Shown in pieces: positions 31,354 to 38,505 of a DNA stretch of 40,155 nt. This stretch comes from Candidatus Poribacteria bacterium. GTDB taxonomy: Bacteria > Poribacteria > WGA-4E > GCA-2687025. The DNA lies in contig JAPPNK010000001.1 in NCBI GenBank assembly GCA_028818695.1, positions 1 to 40,155 on the forward strand. Direction: 5' to 3'. The translations under genes were made by a program, and so were the position numbers. Numbering within the stretch: position 1 is the stretch's first letter; each line of letters starts with the position of its first letter. Under the pieces are notes generated by a model that was given only the letters and a program-made list of their open reading frames with translations, did no database searches and had not been told where the DNA came from.

Positions 31354-32313
31354 ATGAGAGCGTTGGTTACGGGCGGGTCCGGTTTTATCGGCTCCGAGGT
31401 CGTGAAACTGCTGATAGAGCGCGGAGACGCCGAAGTGTCCATATTTCAGCGCAGCGGACTGCCGCGCAAACTGGAGCCGTACGCCGACAAGATACGATGT
31501 TACCGCGGCTCGGTCGGCAACTACTCGCATGTGCTGAACGCCGTTCAACAGAGCCGCCCCGACATTCTTTTTCACATGAGCGCGATGCTCTCCGTCCCTT
31601 CCGAGGCGGACCACTCAACCTCCATTCAGACAAACGCGGTCGGCACATTTTATGTACTGGAGGCGGCGCGTCTGTTCAATGTGAAAAAGACGATCTTCGC
31701 CAGCACCTTGGCAACCTTTGGGCTGGACATTCAGGAGCCTGTCATCGGGGACGCCTCCGTCCAACGCCCGACGCTCATCTACGGCGCTACAAAAGTGTTC
31801 GGCGAGCTGCTTGGACATTTCTACCGCCGAAAATTCGACATGGATGTGCGCGGGCTGCGCTACCCGTCCGTCGTCGGACCTGGCGTTACGAACCCTGGGA
31901 TCGTCCAGTACACCTCCTGGGTCATCGAAGAGTCGGCGAAGGGCAACCCGTTTTCGATCTGGCTCAAACCGGAAACGCGCCAGCCGATCGTGTATTATAA
32001 AGACGCCGCGCTTGGAACGATCCAACTCTCCGAGGCGCCGCGCGAGGCGATTCAGACCGTCTATTACCTGATCGACGGCGCGAAGCCGACCCCAAGCGCC
32101 CAGCAGATCGCCGACGCCGTCCGCAAACGACTGCCCAGCGCCGACATACGCTTCAAGGTGGACGAAACGCTCCAAGCGACCATTGACCAGTTCCTGCGCC
32201 CCATCGACGACAGCCGAGCGCGCGAGGAATGGGGATGGAACCCAAAATACGGCTTGGACGGCATGGTGGACGACTTTATCGCCGAATGCAGACGCGCAGC
32301 GGAAACGGACTAA
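31354..32313 (+). CDS. NAD-dependent epimerase/dehydratase (extended SDR), threonine-dehydrogenase-like
   Basis: A 319-residue extended short-chain dehydrogenase. The NAD-binding GGSGFIG (7-13) and active-site Tyr143/Lys147 in YGATK with Ser117 are present. The segment LRYPSVVGPG...IVQYTSWVIEESAKG...PETRQPIVYYKDAA resembles SDR-type L-threonine 3-dehydrogenases (GLRYPG..., PDTRLPMMY) more than UDP-glucose epimerases, but assignment is tentative. AAGGAG lies 8 nt before the ATG. It begins an operon with the ABC exporter, 3 nt apart, and probably the CinA-like gene. Confidence 0.82.
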   Translation: MRALVTGGSGFIGSEVVKLLIERGDAEVSIFQRSGLPRKLEPYADKIRCYRGSVGNYSHVLNAVQQSRPDILFHMSAMLSVPSEADHSTSIQTNAVGTFYVLEAARLFNVKKTIFASTLATFGLDIQEPVIGDASVQRPTLIYGATKVFGELLGHFYRRKFDMDVRGLRYPSVVGPGVTNPGIVQYTSWVIEESAKGNPFSIWLKPETRQPIVYYKDAALGTIQLSEAPREAIQTVYYLIDGAKPTPSAQQIADAVRKRLPSADIRFKVDETLQATIDQFLRPIDDSRAREEWGWNPKYGLDGMVDDFIAECRRAAETD

Positions 32314-32316
32314 CCC

Positions 32317-34131
32317 TTGGACCATCTCGACCAGTACGAAGAGCATGAACTGACGAAGGTCTATGACCGCGCGATCGTCAAGCGGCTCATCAGTTATATG
32401 AAGCCGTATAAGGGGTCGCTCATCCTGGCGCTGGCGTTGATTCTGGCAGGCGAAGCGGCGCGCAACTCAACCCCTATCATCGCTAAATACGCCATTGACC
32501 AGTTCATCAAGGGCGTTCGGCTAGAGGGGCTGGACCCTGCGGGCGTCTTTTTGGCGATGCGCTGGGTTTTGCTGCTCTACTTCGGCCTTTTGGCGGCGGA
32601 CCTCTCCTGCTCCTTTCTGCGCGCCTATGTGACAAAGATCATGGGGCAGCGGATCATGCGCGACATGCGCCGTCAAATCTTCCGCCATATCCACCGCCTC
32701 CACAACGCCTTTTTCGACAATACCGCTGTCGGAAAACTGCTGACGCGGGTCATGAACGATGTCGCGGCGCTGGACGAACTATTCTCGGAAGGGCTGGTGG
32801 ACGCCATCGGAAGCCTCGCCGGGCTGATCTTCGTCGTCGCGGCGATGCTCATTGTGAACTGGAAGCTGGCGATTGCGGCGCTGTGCGTCCTTCCGATCAT
32901 CGCTGTCGGGACGGCTGTCTATCAGGTCTTGTCTAGAAAAGTGTTCCGCGAATGGCGCCGCCAACTGTCGCAGCTGAACGCTTTCATGAACGAGCGCATC
33001 GGCGGACTCACAACGGTGCAACTTTTTAACCAAGAAAAAGCGACCAACGAACGGTTCCAAAATGTGAACCGCGGTTATCTCTCCGCCGCCTTGCGCGTCG
33101 TCACGGCGATGGCGATGTTCGGTCCGATGGTGGAGCTGGCGGGCGGACTCGCCACAGCCGCTATCATCTGGCATGGAGGCGGACAGGTGCTTCAAAATAT
33201 AACGACGCCGGGCGAGCTGTATGCGTTTTTGATCTGGGGACAGCGGCTCTTTTGGCCCCTGCGCCGGCTCAGCGCCCAATACACAACGCTGCTCGTCGCA
33301 ATGGCTTCCTCCGAGCGCATCTTCACGCTCCTGGACGCCGAGCCTGAAATACAGACGCCGGCTGAAGCCGCCCCCGTCCCAACGTTTCAACATGCCGTGG
33401 AGTTCAAAAACGTCGCCTTCGCCTATAAAGAGGGCGTTGACGTCTTAAAAAACGTCAACCTGACGATACGCAAGGGAGAGCGCATCGCCGTCGTCGGCGC
33501 GACAGGCTCCGGCAAGACGACGCTCATCAACCTCATGTGCCGCTTCTACGACATACAACAGGGCGAAATTCTTTTTGACGGCAAGGACATTCGGACGCTG
33601 AACCTGGAAGACCTGCGGCGGCGCGTCGGGATCGTTCAGCAGGATGTGTTTCTGTTTTCAGGCAGCGTCAAAGAAAATATCCGCCTCGGCTCCAAAGAGA
33701 TTTCGGACGAAGAGGTGGAGCGCGCCGCCGAGGTCGTTCAGGCGGACCGATTCATCCGCTCGCTGCCGGGCGGCTACGACGCGCAGGTGAACGAGGGCGG
33801 ACTCTCCTTCTCAAGCGGACAGAAGCAGCTGATCGCCTTCGCGCGCGCTCTCGCGTTCAACCCTGACATACTCATTTTAGACGAAGCGACCTCGTCTATC
33901 GACACCGAAACGGAGGCGCATATCCAGACGGGGCTGAAACGGCTGCTCGAAGGGCGCACCTCCATCATCATCGCGCACCGCCTCTCGACGACGCAGGATG
34001 TGGACCGCATCGTCGTTCTCCATAGAGGCGAAATACGCGAAATCGGAACCCATTCGGAACTGATGCGCCAAAAAGGCATCTACTACCGCCTGACGCAGCT
34101 GCAATACCAGGACTGCCATGACTGGCATTGA
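32317..34131 (+). CDS. ABC exporter, fused permease and ATPase (MsbA/MDR type)
   Basis: A 604-residue half-transporter: six transmembrane helices in about residues 20-320, then the nucleotide-binding domain. Walker A is GATGSGKTT (about 394), the Q-loop is in VGIVQQDVFLFSG, the signature is LSFSSGQ, Walker B is ILILDEATSSID and the switch His is in IIIAHRLST. It would export lipid, LPS precursor, peptide or drug as a homodimer or with a partner. The start appears to be TTG (32317-32319), since the next ATG at residue 28 would remove conserved N-terminal sequence; the ribosome site is poor, so coupling to the SDR gene 3 nt upstream is likely. LSFSSGQ instead of LSGGQ is an accepted variant. 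Confidence 0.92.
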   Translation: MDHLDQYEEHELTKVYDRAIVKRLISYMKPYKGSLILALALILAGEAARNSTPIIAKYAIDQFIKGVRLEGLDPAGVFLAMRWVLLLYFGLLAADLSCSFLRAYVTKIMGQRIMRDMRRQIFRHIHRLHNAFFDNTAVGKLLTRVMNDVAALDELFSEGLVDAIGSLAGLIFVVAAMLIVNWKLAIAALCVLPIIAVGTAVYQVLSRKVFREWRRQLSQLNAFMNERIGGLTTVQLFNQEKATNERFQNVNRGYLSAALRVVTAMAMFGPMVELAGGLATAAIIWHGGGQVLQNITTPGELYAFLIWGQRLFWPLRRLSAQYTTLLVAMASSERIFTLLDAEPEIQTPAEAAPVPTFQHAVEFKNVAFAYKEGVDVLKNVNLTIRKGERIAVVGATGSGKTTLINLMCRFYDIQQGEILFDGKDIRTLNLEDLRRRVGIVQQDVFLFSGSVKENIRLGSKEISDEEVERAAEVVQADRFIRSLPGGYDAQVNEGGLSFSSGQKQLIAFARALAFNPDILILDEATSSIDTETEAHIQTGLKRLLEGRTSIIIAHRLSTTQDVDRIVVLHRGEIREIGTHSELMRQKGIYYRLTQLQYQDCHDWH

Positions 34132-34183
34132 CATTCCGCGCCGTCCGTTTCATGATAGGCGGAGGTCTTAGAGAGAGGGACAT

Positions 34184-35005
34184 ATGGCGAACACAACGCC
34201 GCTCATAGAGCTGTTTAGCATCGGCACCGAGCTCGTTTACGGGCAGATCCATGACACGAACTCATTCTGGATGGCGAAGGAGATTGTGGGACTCGGCGCG
34301 CGGGTGCGCCGTATCACGCAGCTGATCGACGACCGCGAGGAGATCAAGCAGGCGTTTCAAACGGCCGTCGACCGCGAAACGGACCTGGCAATCTGCTCAG
34401 GCGGGCTGGGACCGACGCCGGACGATCTCACCTCTGAAATACTGGCGGAGATTGCAGGCGTCACATCCATTCCGCATGAAAATGTGATTGAGGATTATAT
34501 GAAGCGGCGCGGCTCGCACAACCGGGAGGAGATGAACCCGAACCTGGTGCGGATGGCGACCGCGCCGACAACCGCGCGCTGTCTGCTGAATCCGGTCGGC
34601 TGGGCGCCATGCATTGCGCTGGATGTAGAGCAAACAACCTTTTTGGCGCTGCCCGGCCCGCCCCGCGAAATGGAGGCGGTGTTTCGGCGGCATGTCGCGC
34701 CGTATATCTCGGACCGGTACGAGCAGCGCTCCGCGACGCAGCGGGTGCTTATCAACACGCATGAGTCGTCCGTTGCGCCCTTTTTTGAGGAGCTGAAGGC
34801 GGAGTTCCCAGGCTCCTATATGAAAGGGTATATCGCGGATCAGTCGACCCCCGGTTGGCTGCCTGTCGACATCGTCGCGGTCGGGGAAACCTCGCAGGAG
34901 GCGCATGAGACGCTTCAAGCGATCATCGACGCGCTGCGCAAAAAGGTGGAGCAGATCGGAAAGACGGTGACCGTCTCCCCCGGTTCAATAGAGGAGATGG
35001 GATAG
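34184..35005 (+). CDS. CinA-like protein, MoCF-biosynthesis domain only
   Basis: A 273-residue protein with the CinA N-terminal (molybdopterin-binding-like) domain: FSIGTELVYGQIHDTNSFWMAKEI, GGLGPTPDDLTSEILAEI, NPVGWAPCIAL and LALPGPPREMEAVF. This domain hydrolyses ADP-ribose-type pyrophosphates in CinA. The usual C-terminal nicotinamide-nucleotide amidase domain is absent; the protein ends about 100 residues after PGPPREME. Ribosome site GAGAGGG precedes the ATG. It lies 52 nt after the ABC exporter. A stem-loop follows the stop. Confidence 0.85.
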   Translation: MANTTPLIELFSIGTELVYGQIHDTNSFWMAKEIVGLGARVRRITQLIDDREEIKQAFQTAVDRETDLAICSGGLGPTPDDLTSEILAEIAGVTSIPHENVIEDYMKRRGSHNREEMNPNLVRMATAPTTARCLLNPVGWAPCIALDVEQTTFLALPGPPREMEAVFRRHVAPYISDRYEQRSATQRVLINTHESSVAPFFEELKAEFPGSYMKGYIADQSTPGWLPVDIVAVGETSQEAHETLQAIIDALRKKVEQIGKTVTVSPGSIEEMG

Positions 35006-35012
35006 GAAGGTT

Positions 35013-35041
35013 GAGCTGGGGGATACGCTGTCCCCCAGCTC
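35013..35041. terminator. convergent-gene stem-loop
   Basis: A perfect 11-bp stem, GAGCTGGGGGA (35013-35023) with TCCCCCAGCTC (35031-35041), around a 7-nt loop. It lies in the 52-bp gap between converging genes. No clear T-run follows on either side, so it may act as a weak bidirectional terminator or as an mRNA 3'-end protector. Confidence 0.5.
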
Positions 35042-35057
35042 GCCGCTTCCTTGCGTC

Positions 35058-36614
35058 TCATTCGTCGTCGCTGTCGTCCTCGTCGTTTGGCGGCTGCCTT
35101 TTGAGACGCTCCCGCTCGTCAAAGCGGCGGAAGACCTGCTCAACCTCCTCGCGCGAATGGCGTTTGCGGACGGCGTTGTAAGCGTCCTGGGCGCGCTGGG
35201 CATCTCCCGCCCTGGCGAAGGCGCGCGCCATGCCCAGCAGCGCATTCATGTAACCTTCGGGCGTCGCCTCGGAGAGACCGTACTCCATCTCAAACACATC
35301 CTGGTATGCCTTCGCAAAGTCGGCGTATGCCGCCGCCATGTCCATCGCTGCGCCAGGCGGAGGGGGCGGGGGTTCCACGCCGCGCGGGGCGTCTGGATGG
35401 TCATGCGAATGCGACGGCTCAAAGTCCCGCGGATCGAATGGACCTTCAAAGCCGGGCGCAACAGATTCTGCAGAGGGAGCCGCCTGTTGCGCCGCTTCAG
35501 CCGCCGCGGCCGCCCGCTCCTCCCAGATGGACGGGAACCGCCGGCGCTCCGGCGAAAAATTCCATGCAGGATATATAGACGGCGATCTCCCGTGCATTTT
35601 AGGAATTGGAATGAAACCGTTGTGGTAAACCGCTTTGTCCATCATGTCCAAACGCTCATAGGCGAAACTGAGATACATGTGCGCCCATACTGGAGTCTCC
35701 TTCGAAGCGAACAGCGGCTCTATTGCTGCGATCGTTTCCTCCGGGAAATCGCGCCAAAGCGCACTTGTCGCTTGGTTTACAGCCCATGTGTCGTTTGGAT
35801 ACAACTCAATAAGGCGGCGGGCGACATCTCCTTTCTCCTCTCTTGGACTCATGATGATCTTTAAGGCAAGGCCGTCGCGCGAGGTCGGGTCTTTTGCGAG
35901 CGCGCGCTCCAGATACATCTTCCCGTATTCACGCTCTGGTCTCCATCCCCATCCCCGAGTGGGGTCATAAAGTTTCTGGGCAGCGGTCAGATCGTCCATT
36001 CCCTCCACCAAAACCTCAATGATCTCCGGCGGCGTGATCTCGGAGCCTTTTGGGTAGCGCGTGGAGCCGGTCGTCGCAAGAAGCGTTTGAAAAATCCGAT
36101 TCTGTCGATCTGAAAGATGGGGGTTCCATGCCCATGTGGAATGTCCCGCATTGGCGAGATACTGCTCCCACTCGGAGGGGTCCCTGATTTCCAGCTCTTT
36201 GCGTCTTTCTTCGAGACGCTTTTCAAGCTCTTCGCCTTGGACGCCCTTTGCTTCCAGTTGCTTCCGCGCAATACGAAGCCATCGTTCGATATCGGGTCCA
36301 AGCGCACCCAGGAGCGTCTTTGGTTGGGACTGTTTAGGCGTCCCTTGAACGCTGTTTGGACTTGTCTGAGAAGGAGGCTCAACCGCCTGATCGCTTGAAG
36401 GCGGGGCAGGGAGGGCGGTCTCTTCAGCCTGTTCTGCCCTGTCCTTGCTTGCATGGCTACCCTTGTTCCCGTCGCCGCTGACCGGCAACGAGTCGGAGAC
36501 ATTCTCCTCGGCAGAATCGGAGGCGAAGTGCCGCGCCGCATTAAAGACCAGCGCGACGGTCAATGCCGCCAAGCCGGCAATCAGAGCGAATCGAATCTTT
36601 TTAGTATTGGTCAT
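35058..36614 (-). CDS. membrane-anchored helical repeat (TPR-like) protein
   Basis: A 518-residue protein with one N-terminal transmembrane anchor (about 7-26, IRFALIAGLAALTVALVFNA), a disordered Ser/Pro/Gln-rich linker to about residue 95, then helical repeats of TPR type (AQKLYDPTRGWGWRPEREYGKMYLERAL and YMNALLGMARAFARAGDAQRAQDAYNAV). A low-complexity segment contains Ala runs, SHSHDHPD and six prolines. The extreme C-terminus is acidic (NDEDDSDDE). No enzyme motif is seen. Its start lies inside the last codons of the HExxH protease (14-nt overlap), so the pair is co-translated and perhaps interacts. Confidence 0.68.
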   Translation of the reverse strand: MTNTKKIRFALIAGLAALTVALVFNAARHFASDSAEENVSDSLPVSGDGNKGSHASKDRAEQAEETALPAPPSSDQAVEPPSQTSPNSVQGTPKQSQPKTLLGALGPDIERWLRIARKQLEAKGVQGEELEKRLEERRKELEIRDPSEWEQYLANAGHSTWAWNPHLSDRQNRIFQTLLATTGSTRYPKGSEITPPEIIEVLVEGMDDLTAAQKLYDPTRGWGWRPEREYGKMYLERALAKDPTSRDGLALKIIMSPREEKGDVARRLIELYPNDTWAVNQATSALWRDFPEETIAAIEPLFASKETPVWAHMYLSFAYERLDMMDKAVYHNGFIPIPKMHGRSPSIYPAWNFSPERRRFPSIWEERAAAAAEAAQQAAPSAESVAPGFEGPFDPRDFEPSHSHDHPDAPRGVEPPPPPPGAAMDMAAAYADFAKAYQDVFEMEYGLSEATPEGYMNALLGMARAFARAGDAQRAQDAYNAVRKRHSREEVEQVFRRFDERERLKRQPPNDEDDSDDE

Positions 36615-38052
36615 AGGTCAGTTGCCCTTCATGGTTGCTGTGCAGCTTGTATTTTGAATGATGGTTTTCCCAGTCGTCCGCATCGGGAGGATCTCCGCCG
36701 GGAGGCGTGTTGTGAGTGTGCGCGTAACCCATGCCAGCCCATCTTATGTACGTAGCTGCATCGACAGGGTTAACCATCACGCAAACGTCCGAGTCTGCGA
36801 CTGGGAAAGCGACATCACCTACATCATTGAAAACGAGTGAATGATGCTCCAAGTTGACAGCATGACCGGCCTCATGAGCAATGATGATCGGCAGGATTGC
36901 ATCAGCGTCGTTATTATAAAACGCTGCAATCCGAACAGTGTAGATCACGCAGTCCGAATTATTTGGAGTGTATGGTTCAGGCCAACCCGGTCCTGGTGTT
37001 TCTCCGAAAACTACCCAAAGTACACCTTCTGGAATTGGAGAGCGGTCTTCTTCGATAATAATAGGTCTCTGGAGAAAGCCGACGATGCCTCCTTGACAGA
37101 AATTCACGTGGACGCCATCCCACTCGGCTTCGTCAATGAAATGCATCGACATTGGGAGACTGCTGGCGTAACCTGTTTCTCCCTCAGAAATGTTCGGGAA
37201 CTCGTCGCTCGGGCCAACCTCTGAGCGAATGAAGACGTCTTTGTATTCTGGATGGAGGCGGGTGTAGCTCCCTCCGACCATGAAGCCGCGGTACTCTTCT
37301 AAAACCGTGAACCCGTCGCCGGAATTCGCGCCAAACTGACGCCATTCGCCTGCTTGATCCCGGTCGCGCCAAGTCTGCTCTTCAGTAAACCGATCAGCTG
37401 TCTGTGTGTCCATAATAGTGGAGCTCCCGTACCAATAAAGATGGTCACGGTCCCATTCGTCGGCAAGCTTGTTGCCCGCGACGCCTTCCAACAATGTGCC
37501 GGACCCCCTGTGTATTTCATAGGAGCCGTCGTCCTTCGGGATCGTTTGGGGTTCAGTCACCTTTGGCAAAGTATAAGTAGGAACGTAGAGCGACGCACGA
37601 ATTTTGCCGTAGGCGGCGTAGTCGTTGCAGACGATGTTCACAGGGATCACAATCCCGTCATGTGAGGGCTTCCTCTGCCAGCTGGCTGTGATTAATGTCG
37701 AATTCTCGCCGCCTCCCGTCCATGTGATTTGACCGTCGTATAGGGTCTGTTGCTGCTCGGCCGCCGCAAAGTAAAGATCCGGTGTGGTGATTCCTGTCTG
37801 TAACAGATCGTTCATGTAGCGGCCTTCGTAGCTCGTCACCTCAGACAGGTGAAATGAAACGGAGGCAAATCCGGGGTGGGAGAGGTCCGTTTCTGCGGTG
37901 AAGACGATGGTTTCTGTGGCGGTCGGTATCCAACCTTCCCATCCGTCTGGATGCGAGAGCGTGAGCGGGTAGGGCGGCGGAATGAGCACACCACCGATCG
38001 GAATGAATATGGCGTGTCCGCGCATCAGCGCGACGCTTGCGAGAGCAAGCAC
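36601..38052 (-). CDS. secreted HExxH zinc metalloprotease, 5' end interrupted by a G10 frameshift
   Basis: The visible frame gives 483 residues from a GTG at 38050-38052. The zinc motif is HEAGHAVNLEH (about residues 393-403), a metzincin-like HExxHxxNxxH with Asn in place of the usual Gly, followed by a possible Met-turn CVMVNP. A GDGFTVLEEYRGF calcium-loop-like segment occurs earlier. The GTG start would cut through a signal peptide: upstream codons in the same frame read NFRSNRAKSALTALFL before VLALASVALMRGHA. A much better start is ATG 38141-38143, with AAAGGG 6 nt upstream, but it is one base out of frame because of ten G at 38103-38112. With nine G the frame joins. See findings. Confidence 0.75.
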   Translation of the reverse strand: MLALASVALMRGHAIFIPIGGVLIPPPYPLTLSHPDGWEGWIPTATETIVFTAETDLSHPGFASVSFHLSEVTSYEGRYMNDLLQTGITTPDLYFAAAEQQQTLYDGQITWTGGGENSTLITASWQRKPSHDGIVIPVNIVCNDYAAYGKIRASLYVPTYTLPKVTEPQTIPKDDGSYEIHRGSGTLLEGVAGNKLADEWDRDHLYWYGSSTIMDTQTADRFTEEQTWRDRDQAGEWRQFGANSGDGFTVLEEYRGFMVGGSYTRLHPEYKDVFIRSEVGPSDEFPNISEGETGYASSLPMSMHFIDEAEWDGVHVNFCQGGIVGFLQRPIIIEEDRSPIPEGVLWVVFGETPGPGWPEPYTPNNSDCVIYTVRIAAFYNNDADAILPIIIAHEAGHAVNLEHHSLVFNDVGDVAFPVADSDVCVMVNPVDAATYIRWAGMGYAHTHNTPPGGDPPDADDWENHHSKYKLHSNHEGQLTYDQY

Positions 38053-38102
38053 GAGGAAGAGAGCGGTCAGCGCAGATTTAGCGCGGTTGGAGCGAAAATT
38101 GT

Positions 38103-38112
38103 GGGGGGGGGG
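38103..38112. repeat. homopolymer tract of ten G
   Basis: A run of ten G on the plus strand (ten C in the mRNA of the protease). It sits about 10 codons after the likely ATG of the HExxH protease and sets its reading frame. Confidence 0.9.
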
Positions 38113-38140
38113 AGGGGACTTGACATTCGTTATGAAGCAT

Positions 38141-38150
38141 CATAGTTTGC
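38141..38150 (-). promoter_or_regulatory. likely true start site of the HExxH protease
   Basis: Minus strand: AAAGGG, six bases, then ATG (38141-38143), followed by a second ATG. This is the best ribosome site in the region and lies 68 nt after the predicted start from the −10 at 38218-38223. Confidence 0.55.
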
Positions 38151-38217
38151 CCTTTCTCGGCAATTGTCGTTTTGGCATTCGGCAGTCGATAACATACCGA
38201 CCCAAACGCCTGCATTG

Positions 38218-38246
38218 ATCATAGCGAAGATTCTTTTGCGCGACAA
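38218..38246 (-). promoter_or_regulatory. repeat-borne promoter, proximal
   Basis: Minus strand: TTGTCG (38246-38241), 17-bp spacer, TATGAT (38223-38218). Closest to the protease start. Confidence 0.55.
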
Positions 38247-38283
38247 CATCTTTTTACAGCGCAACAAACTCCGCCGCATTTGT

Positions 38284-38312
38284 ATCATAGAAGCGATTCG
38301 CCGGCGCGTCAA
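38284..38312 (-). promoter_or_regulatory. repeat-borne promoter, middle
   Basis: Minus strand: TTGACG (38312-38307), 17-bp spacer, TATGAT (38289-38284). It is the same element as 38218-38246, shifted by 66 bp. Confidence 0.55.
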
Positions 38313-38378
38313 CAACTTTTTGCCGCGCAACAAATTCCTATCATAACATACCCTAGCAAAAAATCTTATGCGCGTCAA

Positions 38379-38505
38379 CAATTTAATCAACGCTCACGAA
38401 TTGCGTCCATAGCATCATGGCGTTTCATTTTGCGTCAACAACGGGAGAGTTGCGCGGCTCCTCAATATGCGGCATTCTAAACGCCCAACAGAAGGGCGGA
38501 GACCT
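38379..38505. other. intergenic region before the sulfatase
   Basis: Together with the repeat array this makes about 360 bp between the divergent protease and sulfatase starts. A partial repeat word (TGCGTCAACAAC, 38431-38442) is present. No convincing plus-strand promoter was found. Confidence 0.4.

Larger units (their letters stand above)
38218..38378 (-). repeat. 66-bp imperfect tandem repeat array
   Basis: The −35-like boxes lie at exactly 66-bp spacing (38246, 38312 and 38378 on the minus strand). Each unit also carries a second related word, TTTGTTGCGC, about 46 bp away. Two units keep a full TATGAT at 17 bp; the third has TAGGGT there. A further degenerate TTGACG occurs at 38438-38433. 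Confidence 0.7.

Noticed and set aside
32317-34131. Unusual LSFSSGQ signature of the ABC exporter as a defect
   Set aside because: Variants of LSGGQ such as LSxGQ are common in exporters, and all other ATPase motifs are intact.
38130-38390. Minus-strand 86-codon frame with repeated LLTR...RK units
   Set aside because: The repeats in the peptide mirror the 66-bp DNA repeat that carries promoters; there is no ribosome site or known family.
38218-38438. Repeat array considered as a CRISPR array
   Set aside because: Repeats are imperfect across the whole 66-bp unit rather than identical repeats with unique spacers, and no cas genes are near.
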